Counted from the stretch's first letter, positions 55,119 through 63,628 are shown. The stretch is 64,000 nucleotides of DNA from Actinophytocola algeriensis (GCF_014203735.1 NZ_JACHJQ010000007.1:372001-436000); one strand, 5' to 3'. Numbers and translations are program-made. Notes: generated from the sequence alone by a model not told the origin.

Positions 55119-55169
55119 CCGTTTGACGCTGCGGCATCACGTCGGCCCGGTCAAGTACCGCCACGCACG

Positions 55170-56327
55170 TCAGCCATGCCGGTCCCCTCCCTCCTGCTGC
55201 CGCCAGCCGTCGTCGAGGCGCGTGACGTGGCCGGTGATCTCCAGTTCCGGCAGCAGTGTGCGGACCCGGTCGAGCGGCAGCCCGGCCTCCACCGCGACCT
55301 GTTCGGCGTCCATGCTCTCCTCCCGGCGGAGCGCGTCGTGGACGCGGAGCGCCTCCTCGCCGAGCCCGTCGGTACTGCGCCGGAGGTCCTTGCGTGAGGG
55401 GTCGAGGTTCGCGCCTACCGGCCCCACCGCCTCGACTATCTCGGGTATCGACCCGGCGACCACGGCACCACCCGTCCGCAGCAGGTCGTGACAGCCGACG
55501 GACATCACCGACGTGATCGGTCCCGGTACTGCCATGACGACCTTGCCGAGCGACGCCGCGGTGGCCGCGGTGTTGCGCGCGCCGCTGCGGACACCGGCCT
55601 CGACGACCACCGTCGCGGACGACAGGGCCGCGATCAGCCGGTTGCGGACGAGGAAGCGGTGACGGGCCGGGGTGGTACCGGGTGGGTACTCGCTGACGAC
55701 GAGCCCCGCCGCGGCGATCCCCTCGATGAGGCCGCTGTGCCCCGCCGGGTACGCGAGATCGATCCCGCACCCGAGCACGGCGACGGTCGGGCCACCCGCG
55801 CTGAGCGCGCCGCGGTGTGCGGCGCCGTCGATCCCGTAAGCGGCCCCGGACACGACGGTCATGCCGGCCTGGACTAGCTCGAAGCCCAACTCGGCGGCGA
55901 CGTGCTCGCCGTACCCGGTGGCCGACCGCGCCCCCACGACCGAGACCGCGCGGTCGAAGAGGTTCGCGACCGGCACCGAGCCACGTGTCCAGAGGCCGAG
56001 CGGCCTGCCCGTGCCGCGCGGGCCGCGGCCGGTGGACGGTGCGAGGCAGAGGAGTTGCCAGGCCGGCCAGTCGGGATCCTCGGGCACGACGAGCCTCGCA
56101 CCGACCTTCTCGGCGTTGCGGAGGTCGTCGGAGGCGAGGTCGAGGTCCCGGCGAGCCTCGGTCTCGCTCCGGACGGCGTCCGGGACGTCGCCGCGGCGGA
56201 CCAGGTCCGCCGCTTCGACCGGCCCGACCACGTCGACGAACGCGTGGAGTGCGAACGCGGGCGGCTCCGCGACTCGTATGAGGTAGGCCCGCGCGAGGAC
56301 GATCTCCTCGCCCACGGGGGCGGTCAC
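55170..56327 (-). CDS. dprA: DNA-processing protein DprA
   Basis: Binds single-stranded DNA and loads RecA in natural transformation systems; here 385 residues. The Rossmann-like core has VVGARSATGYGEHVA, VVSGAAYGIDGAAHRGAL, FLVRNRLIAALS and SGARNTAATAASLGK. A C-terminal winged-helix region follows. The GTG at 56327 has a GGAGGG site and overlaps the stop of a 62-residue ORF. It is downstream of the interrupted comM, as in the conserved comM-dprA pair. Confidence 0.94.
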   Translation of the reverse strand: MTAPVGEEIVLARAYLIRVAEPPAFALHAFVDVVGPVEAADLVRRGDVPDAVRSETEARRDLDLASDDLRNAEKVGARLVVPEDPDWPAWQLLCLAPSTGRGPRGTGRPLGLWTRGSVPVANLFDRAVSVVGARSATGYGEHVAAELGFELVQAGMTVVSGAAYGIDGAAHRGALSAGGPTVAVLGCGIDLAYPAGHSGLIEGIAAAGLVVSEYPPGTTPARHRFLVRNRLIAALSSATVVVEAGVRSGARNTAATAASLGKVVMAVPGPITSVMSVGCHDLLRTGGAVVAGSIPEIVEAVGPVGANLDPSRKDLRRSTDGLGEEALRVHDALRREESMDAEQVAVEAGLPLDRVRTLLPELEITGHVTRLDDGWRQQEGGDRHG

Positions 56328-56512
56328 GCCACCCTCCGCACGTCTGCCGTGGCGGAGGTCGCGCAGCAGTCGGGGCCTCGGACGAGGCAGGTGAGGGAGC
56401 CTGGTGGGGGCAGGGACGGGTGCATGGAGCGCCAATACCTGCGCGGGCAGAGGCCGGTGGTCGTGGTGGCGATGATGGGCCGCGGAGGCTGCCAGTTGTT
56501 CGGAATGCGCAT
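56324..56512 (-). CDS. Possible 62-residue protein between comM and dprA
   Basis: An ATG at 56512 with AAAGGA eight bases upstream opens a 62-codon frame whose TGA overlaps the dprA GTG as GTGA. The peptide begins MRIPNNWQPPRPIIATTTTG and contains several cysteines, including a CC pair. I recognise no family. Ribosome site and 4-base coupling argue that it is translated. It lies 24 bases after the comM stop. Confidence 0.45.
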   Translation of the reverse strand: MRIPNNWQPPRPIIATTTTGLCPRRYWRSMHPSLPPPGSLTCLVRGPDCCATSATADVRRVA

Positions 56513-56536
56513 CGGGTTGTTCCTTTCGAGGTGGAG

Positions 56537-57136
56537 CTAGGCGGCTCTGCGATCGCGAAATTCCAGAGCCGCCGAAACATGGTCGGAAGTGGGGCCGTCC
56601 ACCCCGGCGAGATCGGCGAGTGTCCACGAGACCCGGAGGCACCGATCGGCGCCACGTGCCGTCACCGCGCCGACGTTGAGGCCGTGGTCGAGCAGAGCCG
56701 TGGCCTTCCTCGGCAGTCCGAACTCGCGCCGGAGGATCGGTCCGGGGGCCTCGGCGTTCGTCAGCCAGCCGTACTTCTTCCACCGTTGCGCCGCGCGCGC
56801 CCGAGCCTCCTCGACACGAGCACGGACGACCGAGGTCGGCTCCGGTCGTGTGAGGTCCGATCGGGACAGGGCCGTGATCGGGCGCATGCGAACGCGCAGG
56901 TCGACCCGATCGAGCAGCGGACCGGAAAGCCGGGAGAGGTACCTGCGTCTGGCATGTGGCGAGCAGATGCAGTCGATGTCCCTGGCGGGCGCACACGGGC
57001 ACGGGTTCGTCGCCAGCACGAGCTGAAAACGCGCCGGGTAACGCACCACGCCATCGCGCCGGGCGAGGCGGATCTCGCCTTCCTCCATCGCCGTACGCAA
57101 GGCCTCCAGTCGGTCGGGCGCGAACTCACAGGCCTC
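56537..57136 (-). pseudogene. comM: ComM (YifB-type Mg-chelatase-like ATPase), 3' fragment cut by an insertion
   Basis: About 200 C-terminal codons of the AAA+ helicase-like ComM family remain: EACEFAPDRLEALRTAMEEG (end of the ATPase core), LVLATNPCPCA, GPLLDRVDLRVRM, and the C-terminal helical domain with VSWTLADLAGVD. Walker A, Walker B and the N-terminal Lon-like domain are missing. Homology stops at 57136, where the expected Asp-Glu-Ala becomes Val-Glu-Ala and GC content falls. The 5' part should lie beyond the far end of the integrated element. Confidence 0.88.
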
Positions 57137-57150
57137 AACGCGGAATTGTC
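57131..57150. other. Left attachment junction (attL) of the integrative element in comM
   Basis: On the plus strand GGCCTC (57131-57136) is still comM, reading Glu-Ala on the minus strand. The following bases no longer fit the family, and the sequence turns AT-richer within 15 bases. The serine recombinase starts 60 bases further. The exact crossover needs the right junction, which is outside the window. Confidence 0.65.
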
Positions 57151-57187
57151 TATGTGACCGTAACAAGATATAATGATCTTGTAACGG
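57146..57187 (+). promoter_or_regulatory. Recombinase promoter with overlapping inverted repeat
   Basis: TTGTCT (57146-57151) and a perfect TATAAT (57169-57174) are spaced by 17 bases. A near-palindrome with arms CCGTAACAAGAT (57158-57169) and ATCTTGTAACGG (57176-57187) has the -10 box at its centre. A GGAGA ribosome site follows. The repeat could bind the recombinase or a repressor and shut this promoter. Confidence 0.7.
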
Positions 57188-57197
57188 AGATTTACAA

Positions 57198-58733
57198 ATG
57201 GCCCGATATGGGTACGAACGTCTTTCTCAAGATCGAAGCTTGCGCAGAATTAACGTCACGATCCAACGGGATGAGATTGACGACTGCGCACTTGACAGCG
57301 GAACGTCCATCAAACAGCACTTCTCTGACAATAATAAGAGTGCTTCAGAGTATGGCAGCAAGCCACGTGACGGCTACATCGATCTCATAGCTACGATCAT
57401 GCGTAGCGTCGACAAAGAGGACGAGATTATTGTCACCGAAATACCGCGCCTCTGCCGCAAGAGTGAAGAAGCGTTGGAATTGATCCGTCTATCTAAGACG
57501 ACACCTTTGCGCTATATTATTACTACAGACGGCATGAAGTACGATCTACACACACCACGAGGTCGCAAAGGGTTTCGCGAAGCAGTTAGTGACGCCGAAT
57601 TTGAGTCCGACCAGACCTCCACGCGCCAGCATCGCAAGAAGAACAAGTTGGCCGAGGCCGGCGCCTTTCATGGCGGCCAGCGTCCGTATGGATACGAGGG
57701 CGCCAAGTACGAACAGCTTGTTGACGCCGATGACAATACATATAAGGGTCGACTTCTGAACCCCGGCCGCGTTGGCACAGTCATTGTCGAAGAAGAAGCA
57801 GCAGTTCGACGTGAGGCCACCAACCGTATCATCGCTGGTGAGCGCGAAGTTGACCTAGTGCGCGACTTCAATAGTCGTGGTATCACTAATTGCAGCGGTG
57901 GCAAATGGCGCATGGGTGGCCTAAAAGCATGGCTGATGCGCAAGCGAGATGTCGCCTTCGATAAATTTCCCGGCCCCGGCACCCGTGTTCATAAAGGTAA
58001 AGAGTATCCGGCCATATGGCCAGCGATCATCTCCAAAGAAGACTACGAACTGATGGCCACCGCCTTCAAGATCCGTAGCAGTGACCGCCGGAAGCGCGAC
58101 TCTATCCAGGGTCGTCAATATCTTCTCAGTGGCATCCTGCGCAGTGGCCACAGTGGTGCACCCATGTATGGTCGGCGCCGAAAACTACTCGACGGCACAT
58201 TTGAACGCCGCTACATCACCGTTCCACAGAACGGATATGGCGAGAAGATCGCCGGGCCCAAGCTAGCTCGGAAAGCTGAACCGCTTGATGAGTGGGTCAC
58301 CGAAGCAGTCTTGGAGGCATTTGATACACCAGAGGTAGCCAGCACGCTGGCACCTCCGGAAAACAAGCAGCGCATCAAAGAGCTGATTGAACGACGTGCT
58401 AAGCAACAGTTGCATATTCAGCAACTGCTGACGGACTATGGCACTGGCGTTCTCAGCCGAGACGACCTAGTCATCGCGAAGCAGGCAGCTCAACAAGTTC
58501 TCAACGAGACTGACAACGAATTGGCGAAAATACAGGCGACGCGCACCGTATCTACAATACCCGCAGGCCAGACGTTGCGAGAGTTCATGGCAACGGCGAG
58601 CATCGAGCTACGACGCCAAGTCATCCAATTGGCTGTCGACCACGTTATCGTGAAACCTGGCCATCCCCGCAACGCGATGTGGCGTGAACACCGATACAAC
58701 CCTGATCACGTTGAGATCGTCTGGAGAGTATAA
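57198..58733 (+). CDS. Large serine recombinase (integrase) without zinc-ribbon cysteines
   Basis: Site-specific integrase of 511 residues. The resolvase domain has the nucleophile Ser10 in YERLSQDR and Arg-rich flanks; the Recombinase domain (about 160-300) contains GGQRPYGY and the DFNSRGIT-WRMGGLKAWL region. In the zinc-ribbon region the usual LLRCGxCG is LLSGILRSGHSGAPM: Ser316 and Ser319 replace the first two cysteines, and the second pair is missing too (VPQNGYG). A coiled-coil region (about 380-450) follows. Base composition is far less GC-rich than the host genes, a sign of recent transfer. It presumably catalyses insertion into comM. Confidence 0.92.
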   Translation: MARYGYERLSQDRSLRRINVTIQRDEIDDCALDSGTSIKQHFSDNNKSASEYGSKPRDGYIDLIATIMRSVDKEDEIIVTEIPRLCRKSEEALELIRLSKTTPLRYIITTDGMKYDLHTPRGRKGFREAVSDAEFESDQTSTRQHRKKNKLAEAGAFHGGQRPYGYEGAKYEQLVDADDNTYKGRLLNPGRVGTVIVEEEAAVRREATNRIIAGEREVDLVRDFNSRGITNCSGGKWRMGGLKAWLMRKRDVAFDKFPGPGTRVHKGKEYPAIWPAIISKEDYELMATAFKIRSSDRRKRDSIQGRQYLLSGILRSGHSGAPMYGRRRKLLDGTFERRYITVPQNGYGEKIAGPKLARKAEPLDEWVTEAVLEAFDTPEVASTLAPPENKQRIKELIERRAKQQLHIQQLLTDYGTGVLSRDDLVIAKQAAQQVLNETDNELAKIQATRTVSTIPAGQTLREFMATASIELRRQVIQLAVDHVIVKPGHPRNAMWREHRYNPDHVEIVWRV

Positions 58734-58848
58734 CTTTGTTGGCGAGCTTCGCGATGGTCGCCTTGTCTGTAATCTTGCGTGGCAACCCTTGACTTGCTCG
58801 CGACTTCTTCACTCGATCCGATAAGTTGATCGCAACCTTCCGGGCCAT
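58645..58848 (-). CDS. Possible small basic protein opposite the recombinase end
   Basis: A 67-codon frame starts with ATG at 58848. Its first 39 residues (MARKVAINLSDRVKKSRASQ onward) lie outside the recombinase gene, are basic and look protein-like; the rest overlaps the recombinase 3' end antisense. The ribosome site is weak. It might be an excisionase-like or decayed gene, but I recognise no family. Confidence 0.25.
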   Translation of the reverse strand: MARKVAINLSDRVKKSRASQGLPRKITDKATIAKLANKVILSRRSQRDQGCIGVHATSRCGDGQVSR

Positions 58849-59259
58849 TCAAAATATTTCCTATTTACTATCTTCAATATACCACAACACGCTCACTTTC
58901 CACTACGCTATCGCCGTTAGGTGAACCACCAACCTATCGGAGGAAATCACTGATCAGCGAGTATCACCCATCTAGGGGTCAAGTCGTACTGGTCGCGTTG
59001 TAGTTATAGCGCCATTGCTTGCAATCCAAAGTGCGCGACGATATACAAAAAGAGCAGGCAGACCAGCAATGAGCTTCCGAATAGCAGCTGGCCTACCTAC
59101 ATCAAACACCCGCGTTTCAACGCTGGGGTACATGCCATTACAACGCGTCACAGACCAAGTGTCAAGCATCAACTGCATCGCGTTGTGTATTTGTCGTGCG
59201 ATCTCTCCGTTGAAGTGCGTGGTGGAAATAACACCAAACGCAATGAAAGGAGGGGACCT
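58849..59259. other. AT-richer gene-poor region inside the element
   Basis: No convincing gene in these 411 bases. A good ribosome site (GGAGGAAAT at 58939-58947) is not followed by a usable ATG, GTG or TTG in an open frame, suggesting a decayed gene. There is a small palindrome ATTGC-TT-GCAAT at 59014-59025. Frames of 82 and 102 codons on the two strands lack ribosome sites and family resemblance. An oriT or regulatory region is possible. Confidence 0.4.
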
Positions 59260-59463
59260 GTGACAAATACGATTAACCATCTAAGTGGTACAGACTCAGA
59301 AACGACTGGGCCGGATCCTGTCCTGCCTGGTCAGGTAGACGCTTGCTCACTCACAGGACATCGTGGCACCAATCACGAGATCAAGCACGAGATCGAGTTA
59401 AACGAATCCAACGTCGGTGGGCCGTCAGCGACCGCCGGTAGTCGGAAGTTCGGTCATGGGTGA
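59260..59463 (+). CDS. Small 67-residue protein upstream of the coupling ATPase
   Basis: A GTG at 59260 follows a near-perfect AAAGGAGGGGA ribosome site. The peptide is polar and rich in Gly, Ser, Thr and His (HEIKHEIELNES), with no membrane segment. Its TGA overlaps the ATPase start by 8 bases, so it is probably a translational lead-in. No family recognised. Confidence 0.6.
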   Translation: MTNTINHLSGTDSETTGPDPVLPGQVDACSLTGHRGTNHEIKHEIELNESNVGGPSATAGSRKFGHG

Positions 59464-61633
59464 GCGTCTCAGTTGGTTCGAGATCTACCCGCCGAAGGGC
59501 TGCCACTTGCCCGACGTTACGGCGGTTTTGCGTCCGCTCGAGCACCGGCCTCGTCAAGGCTTAGCGCGACTCACACCCATCGTCGTGTTTGAACTATGGA
59601 TGACGGCTGGCACTCCACGCTGGGTCGTTGGGATGGATCCCACGCTGGCCTTCACCCTGCCTCACCAGATGACCGCCCAGATGAACAGCCTCAACCTGAT
59701 CGCGAGACGGCAGCCTGTACGACCACTCCTGACCACGGCTGCAAAGCTGTCGGTTCACGGGCTCGCCTGGCCGATGCGCATCGATATGGCCAGCAGCGTT
59801 GTCCTCGCTTTGATGCAGGTGGCAGAGGGTTTGTGTGCTGGGCAGTCAGCGGTCGTCCAATGGGTCGTCGGCCCGAGTGCACCGCGGCGAGTTCAGCCGA
59901 ACGAGTTCAGCCTCGTCGAGGCGCTCGGACTCAAACCTCACGATCAACCAGACCTTGCGGCTCGTCGCGCTTGGGGCAGTAAGAGCCAGGAACCACTCTT
60001 CGGCGTCCACGGTGGGCTCGGCGCGACTGCAAAGTCGATGCGCGCTGCAAACAGCATTGTCCGCCAGCTGCAGCAAGCTCTCAGCCTAGCCGGGAGTGCC
60101 CATGCAAACCTCCGCGCCAGTCGGCCATCGGCCGCGAGCGCCCATCAGCTTGTTGCGGTCAACGGCACGCGCCGTCGCTGGTCCGGCATCGTTAACGCCG
60201 CCGAACTGGCCACGCTCATCAGCTGGCCGATCGACGGCGTCGCTGTTCCTGGGCAGGTCGGTCCCTCAATGGCGAGAGCTCCGAAGGCCCTGCTTGCCCA
60301 TGGTGATGCTCCGCCCGCTGGCGCCCGACTTCTCGGAACAAGCCTTCATCCGGCTGATGCCGGTCAAGCGGTCGTCATCCCGACCAAGAGCAGCCTCCAT
60401 CACCTCCACATCGTCGGCCCGACCGGTTCAGGGAAGAGCACCAAACTTGCGCAGTTGGTACTGGCTGACGCGGCAGCAGGCCGCAGTGTGTTGGTTGTGG
60501 AGCCCAAAGGCGACCTGGTCGACGACATCCTCGCCCGACTGCCGAAGTCGCGTCATGAGGATGTTGTGCTCATCGAGCCCGGTGGCGACGGACCGGTGGT
60601 CGGGCTCAATCCGCTGGCGGGGGCTCGTAAGGATGCCGAGCGCCGGGCTGACGAGCTCTTGGACCTGTTCAAGGAGTTGTTCGGTACCGCCATCGGACCA
60701 CGGAGCAGTGACGTACTGCTACACGCCTTGATCACGGCTGCCCGGCTCCCTCGCGGCACCTTGACCGACGTCCCGACGTTACTGACGAATCCGGCCTACC
60801 GGCGGAAGGTGTTGGCCGAGGTCAGCGACCCACTGGTGCTCGCCCCATTCTGGGCGTGGTTCGACAGCCTCAGCGAAGCGGAACGTGGTCAGGTCATCGC
60901 ACCCGTCATGAATAAGCTGCGGGTCTTCACCACGCGCAGCGCCATCAGGCGGTTCCTCGGCCAAGCCGAGCCTGGCTTCAATCCCGATGATCTACTGACG
61001 AAGCAGCGCATCGTCCTGGTCAATCTCAACCGCGGGGTCGTTGGACCGCAAGCGGTCAAGCTGCTCGGCAGCCTCCTGCTCACGCAGCTCTGGCAGGCCA
61101 TCCAGCGACGCGGCACGGTACCGGTACGGCAGCGACGTCCGGCAATGGTCGTCGTCGATGAGTGGCAGGACTACACCGGTGCACTCGACTTCGGTGAAGT
61201 CCTCGCGCAGGCACGGGGCCTCGGCGTCGGCTTCACGCTGGCTCACCAGCACCTCGGCCAGCTCAGCCCCAGTCTGCGCGCTGCCGTGTTGGCCAACGCC
61301 CGCTCACGTCTCGCGTTTCGTCCGGCGCCGCGGGATACATCCGCTATCGCGGCAGCACTAGGTGGCGGCCTTGCGCCCGATGATCTGGACCGTCTCAGCA
61401 CATACCAAGCCGCTGTCCGGGTGCTGACTGATGGCGTACCCAGCCAACCGTTCGCCGTGCAGACCCTGCCACTCACCAGCGCAGGTGGCGACGCCGAACA
61501 ACTCCGACACGACAGCACACATCGCCACGGCCTGGACGGTGCTGAGGTGGACGCCGAGCTGACCATGCGCTGGCAAGGGGGTGCCCCGAGAATCGACGAG
61601 CCGATCGGCATCAGCCGGAGGACCCGACGATGA
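59456..61633 (+). CDS. VirD4/TraD-like type IV coupling ATPase
   Basis: Motor ATPase of 725 residues of the conjugative-transfer/TraM-recognition family. The first 310 residues have no assigned fold and no membrane helix. The ATPase domain has Walker A GPTGSGKST at 321-329, EPKGDLVDDIL, LVNLNRGVVG, Walker B MVVVDEWQDY at 564-573 and LAHQHLGQL. The absence of transmembrane helices differs from classic VirD4. It is first in an overlapping gene chain and presumably brings DNA to a transfer channel encoded further along the element. Confidence 0.85.
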   Translation: MGERLSWFEIYPPKGCHLPDVTAVLRPLEHRPRQGLARLTPIVVFELWMTAGTPRWVVGMDPTLAFTLPHQMTAQMNSLNLIARRQPVRPLLTTAAKLSVHGLAWPMRIDMASSVVLALMQVAEGLCAGQSAVVQWVVGPSAPRRVQPNEFSLVEALGLKPHDQPDLAARRAWGSKSQEPLFGVHGGLGATAKSMRAANSIVRQLQQALSLAGSAHANLRASRPSAASAHQLVAVNGTRRRWSGIVNAAELATLISWPIDGVAVPGQVGPSMARAPKALLAHGDAPPAGARLLGTSLHPADAGQAVVIPTKSSLHHLHIVGPTGSGKSTKLAQLVLADAAAGRSVLVVEPKGDLVDDILARLPKSRHEDVVLIEPGGDGPVVGLNPLAGARKDAERRADELLDLFKELFGTAIGPRSSDVLLHALITAARLPRGTLTDVPTLLTNPAYRRKVLAEVSDPLVLAPFWAWFDSLSEAERGQVIAPVMNKLRVFTTRSAIRRFLGQAEPGFNPDDLLTKQRIVLVNLNRGVVGPQAVKLLGSLLLTQLWQAIQRRGTVPVRQRRPAMVVVDEWQDYTGALDFGEVLAQARGLGVGFTLAHQHLGQLSPSLRAAVLANARSRLAFRPAPRDTSAIAAALGGGLAPDDLDRLSTYQAAVRVLTDGVPSQPFAVQTLPLTSAGGDAEQLRHDSTHRHGLDGAEVDAELTMRWQGGAPRIDEPIGISRRTRR

Positions 61634-61767
61634 GGCGGCTCGCGTGGCCTACAAGCGATAGGCCAGCCTCTCGTCCTACCGATGGTTTGACGCTCATTGC
61701 CGCGTCACCATCTGTATTCAGCGGTTCGGTACAACCGACTCTTACGCCCTCATGGAGGGCGTCATGA
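61630..61767 (+). CDS. 45-residue small ORF locked between two element genes
   Basis: The ATG overlaps the ATPase stop as ATGA, and its own TGA overlaps the next gene's ATG as ATGA. The peptide (starting MRRLAWPTSDRPASRPTDG) is Pro/Ser/Thr-rich, without a recognised family. Precise coupling at both ends is hard to explain by chance. It may only serve to carry ribosomes across the gap. Confidence 0.55.
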   Translation: MRRLAWPTSDRPASRPTDGLTLIAASPSVFSGSVQPTLTPSWRAS

Positions 61768-62585
61768 CGGCCCCAATCGGCGCCGCCGCGCGCATCGCTC
61801 GCCTGAGGCGATCCATGAGCGAACTCGACTTAACGGCGCTCAACTCCCTCGACCGGCTCCGACTTCTCACCACGAATCATGTCCAGCGCCTGCATCTCGC
61901 GACCGGCTCACCCGCAACACGCAGCCGCCGCACCCGTGCCCTACTCCGCCGCCTGACAGATCGAGGTCTGGTGGTGCGACTGCCTCGCGACATAGGCGGA
62001 CACCGCGCAGGATCAGCCACGAGCACCTTCTGCCTTACCAGGCTCGGCCAAGCCGTGCTGACCGCGCCCGAGGTGCCACCTCGCCGTCGCATGCTCTGGC
62101 AGACCAAGCCCTACTTCCAAGATCACATGCTGGCAGTCGCCGAACTCTACGTCGGCCTTGTCGAAGCGTGTCGGGACAAGAATGCCGAACTGCTCGCTTT
62201 CGAAGCCGAACCAACCTGCTGGCGTCGGTTTAGTGGCCCTGGTGGTGAGACGTTGATCCTCAAGCCTGATGCGGTGGTGCGCGTCGGCACTGGCGACTTC
62301 GAGCTAGCCAGCTTCATCGAGGTCGACCTCGGCACGGAGTCTCTGCCCACCATCCACCGGAAGTGCCAGGTGTATCTGCGCTACTGGCGCTCGGGCCAGG
62401 AGCAGCGCGACCACGGCGTCTTCCCGCGGGTCTGGTGGCTGGTGCATGATCTGGCCCGGCTGAAGGCCATCGTCCGGGTGGTTGGGCGACTTCCCAGCGA
62501 CGCCCAGCCGCTCTTCGCCATCGCCCTGACCGAGGAAGCCGCTGACCAACTGGTGCAGTTGCCCGCACCAGGAGACACGGCGTGA
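61764..62585 (+). CDS. Replication-relaxation family protein
   Basis: A 273-residue protein of the replication-relaxation group found on actinobacterial plasmids and integrative elements. A winged-helix domain (about 27-95) contains LLTTNHVQRLHL and ALLRRLTDRGLVVRL. The second half has a PD-(D/E)xK-like pattern: KPDAVV (P168-D169), FIEVDLGTES (E186, D188, E192) and K200. The start ATG has a GGAGGG site. The stop overlaps the methyltransferase GTG. It could act in plasmid-style replication or DNA nicking; the nuclease idea is inference. Confidence 0.78.
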   Translation: MTAPIGAAARIARLRRSMSELDLTALNSLDRLRLLTTNHVQRLHLATGSPATRSRRTRALLRRLTDRGLVVRLPRDIGGHRAGSATSTFCLTRLGQAVLTAPEVPPRRRMLWQTKPYFQDHMLAVAELYVGLVEACRDKNAELLAFEAEPTCWRRFSGPGGETLILKPDAVVRVGTGDFELASFIEVDLGTESLPTIHRKCQVYLRYWRSGQEQRDHGVFPRVWWLVHDLARLKAIVRVVGRLPSDAQPLFAIALTEEAADQLVQLPAPGDTA

Positions 62586-63628
62586 GTGGCTTGCCCCTCG
62601 GCCAGATCCTGGTCGGCGACGCCCGCGAGCGGCTGGCCGAGCTGCCGGATGCGTCGGTCGACTGCATCATCACCAGCCCCCCGTACTGGGCGCTCCGGGA
62701 CTACGGCCACGCCGAACAGCTCGGTGCCGAAGCCTCGGTCGACGACTGGGTCAGTGCCCTCGTCGAGCTGTGCGACCAGCTGGCGCGGGTGCTGACGCCG
62801 ACCGGCAGCCTGTGGCTCAACCTCGGCGACAGCTTCGCTCGACGAGCTCAGGACGGCGCACCGAAGAAGAGCCTGCTGCTCGGACCGTCGCGGGTGGCGC
62901 TGCAGTTGCTGAACCGCGGCTGGCTACTGCGCAACCAGGTCATCTGGCACAAGCCGAACGCCATGCCCTCGTCAGTCAGCGATCGCCTGACCACCACCTA
63001 CGAGGTCGTCTACTTCCTGACTCGCCAGCCTCACTACTTCTTCGACCTCGACGCCATCCGACGTCCGAGCAGATCGCAGGCGCGGCCATTTGATCGACGC
63101 CCGGCCAGCTACCCACCGCGCTCGGCCGTACCGAGTCTCGGCAGGGGCCGGGCACCACGAGTCAATCTCAACCGCGGACTGGCGGGGATGAAGGCAGCGG
63201 GCCTAAGCAGCCATCCACTCGGCAAGAATCCCGGCGACGTCTGGGCCATCGGCACCGGCCGCTACACCGGGGCCCACTTCGCCACCTTCCCGTTGGAGCT
63301 GGTACGACGACCACTGCTGGCTACCTGTCCTGAGCTGGTCTGCGCCAACTGCAGTCGACCCTGGACACGACCAACCCAGCCAGCTCACGAGCGGCACCTG
63401 CCGCGGGCACCGCTGCAGGCCGACTGCCGCTGCCGGGCTCTGGCCCGGCGCGGCATCGTGCTCGACCCGTTCATGGGCGCGGGCACGGTTGCGCTGGCAG
63501 CCGAGCAACACGGCCGCGACTGGCTCGGCTGCGAACTGAACCCCGTCTACGCCGAGCTGGCTCGCCAACGGCTGGCCGACTGGCGGTCGACCACTACGCC
63601 GCAACACCAACCATCAGTAACGACATAG
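62582..63628 (+). CDS. Site-specific DNA methyltransferase (TSPPY type)
   Basis: A 348-residue beta-class DNA methyltransferase, probably making N4-methylcytosine. Catalytic motif IV TSPPYWALRDY is at 31-41 and SAM motif I DPFMGAGTVALAAE at 295-308, the order of the beta class. Between them lies a segment with cysteines 249, 254, 257, 282 and 284, a possible zinc knuckle. No restriction enzyme is recognisable beside it, so it is likely an orphan enzyme protecting element DNA or marking it. The GTG overlaps the previous stop. Confidence 0.88.
   Translation: MSGLPLGQILVGDARERLAELPDASVDCIITSPPYWALRDYGHAEQLGAEASVDDWVSALVELCDQLARVLTPTGSLWLNLGDSFARRAQDGAPKKSLLLGPSRVALQLLNRGWLLRNQVIWHKPNAMPSSVSDRLTTTYEVVYFLTRQPHYFFDLDAIRRPSRSQARPFDRRPASYPPRSAVPSLGRGRAPRVNLNRGLAGMKAAGLSSHPLGKNPGDVWAIGTGRYTGAHFATFPLELVRRPLLATCPELVCANCSRPWTRPTQPAHERHLPRAPLQADCRCRALARRGIVLDPFMGAGTVALAAEQHGRDWLGCELNPVYAELARQRLADWRSTTTPQHQPSVTT

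Noticed and set aside
58972-59280. A 102-codon minus-strand frame and an 82-codon plus-strand frame at 59015-59263
   Set aside because: Neither has a ribosome site or recognisable family, and they overlap each other antisense.
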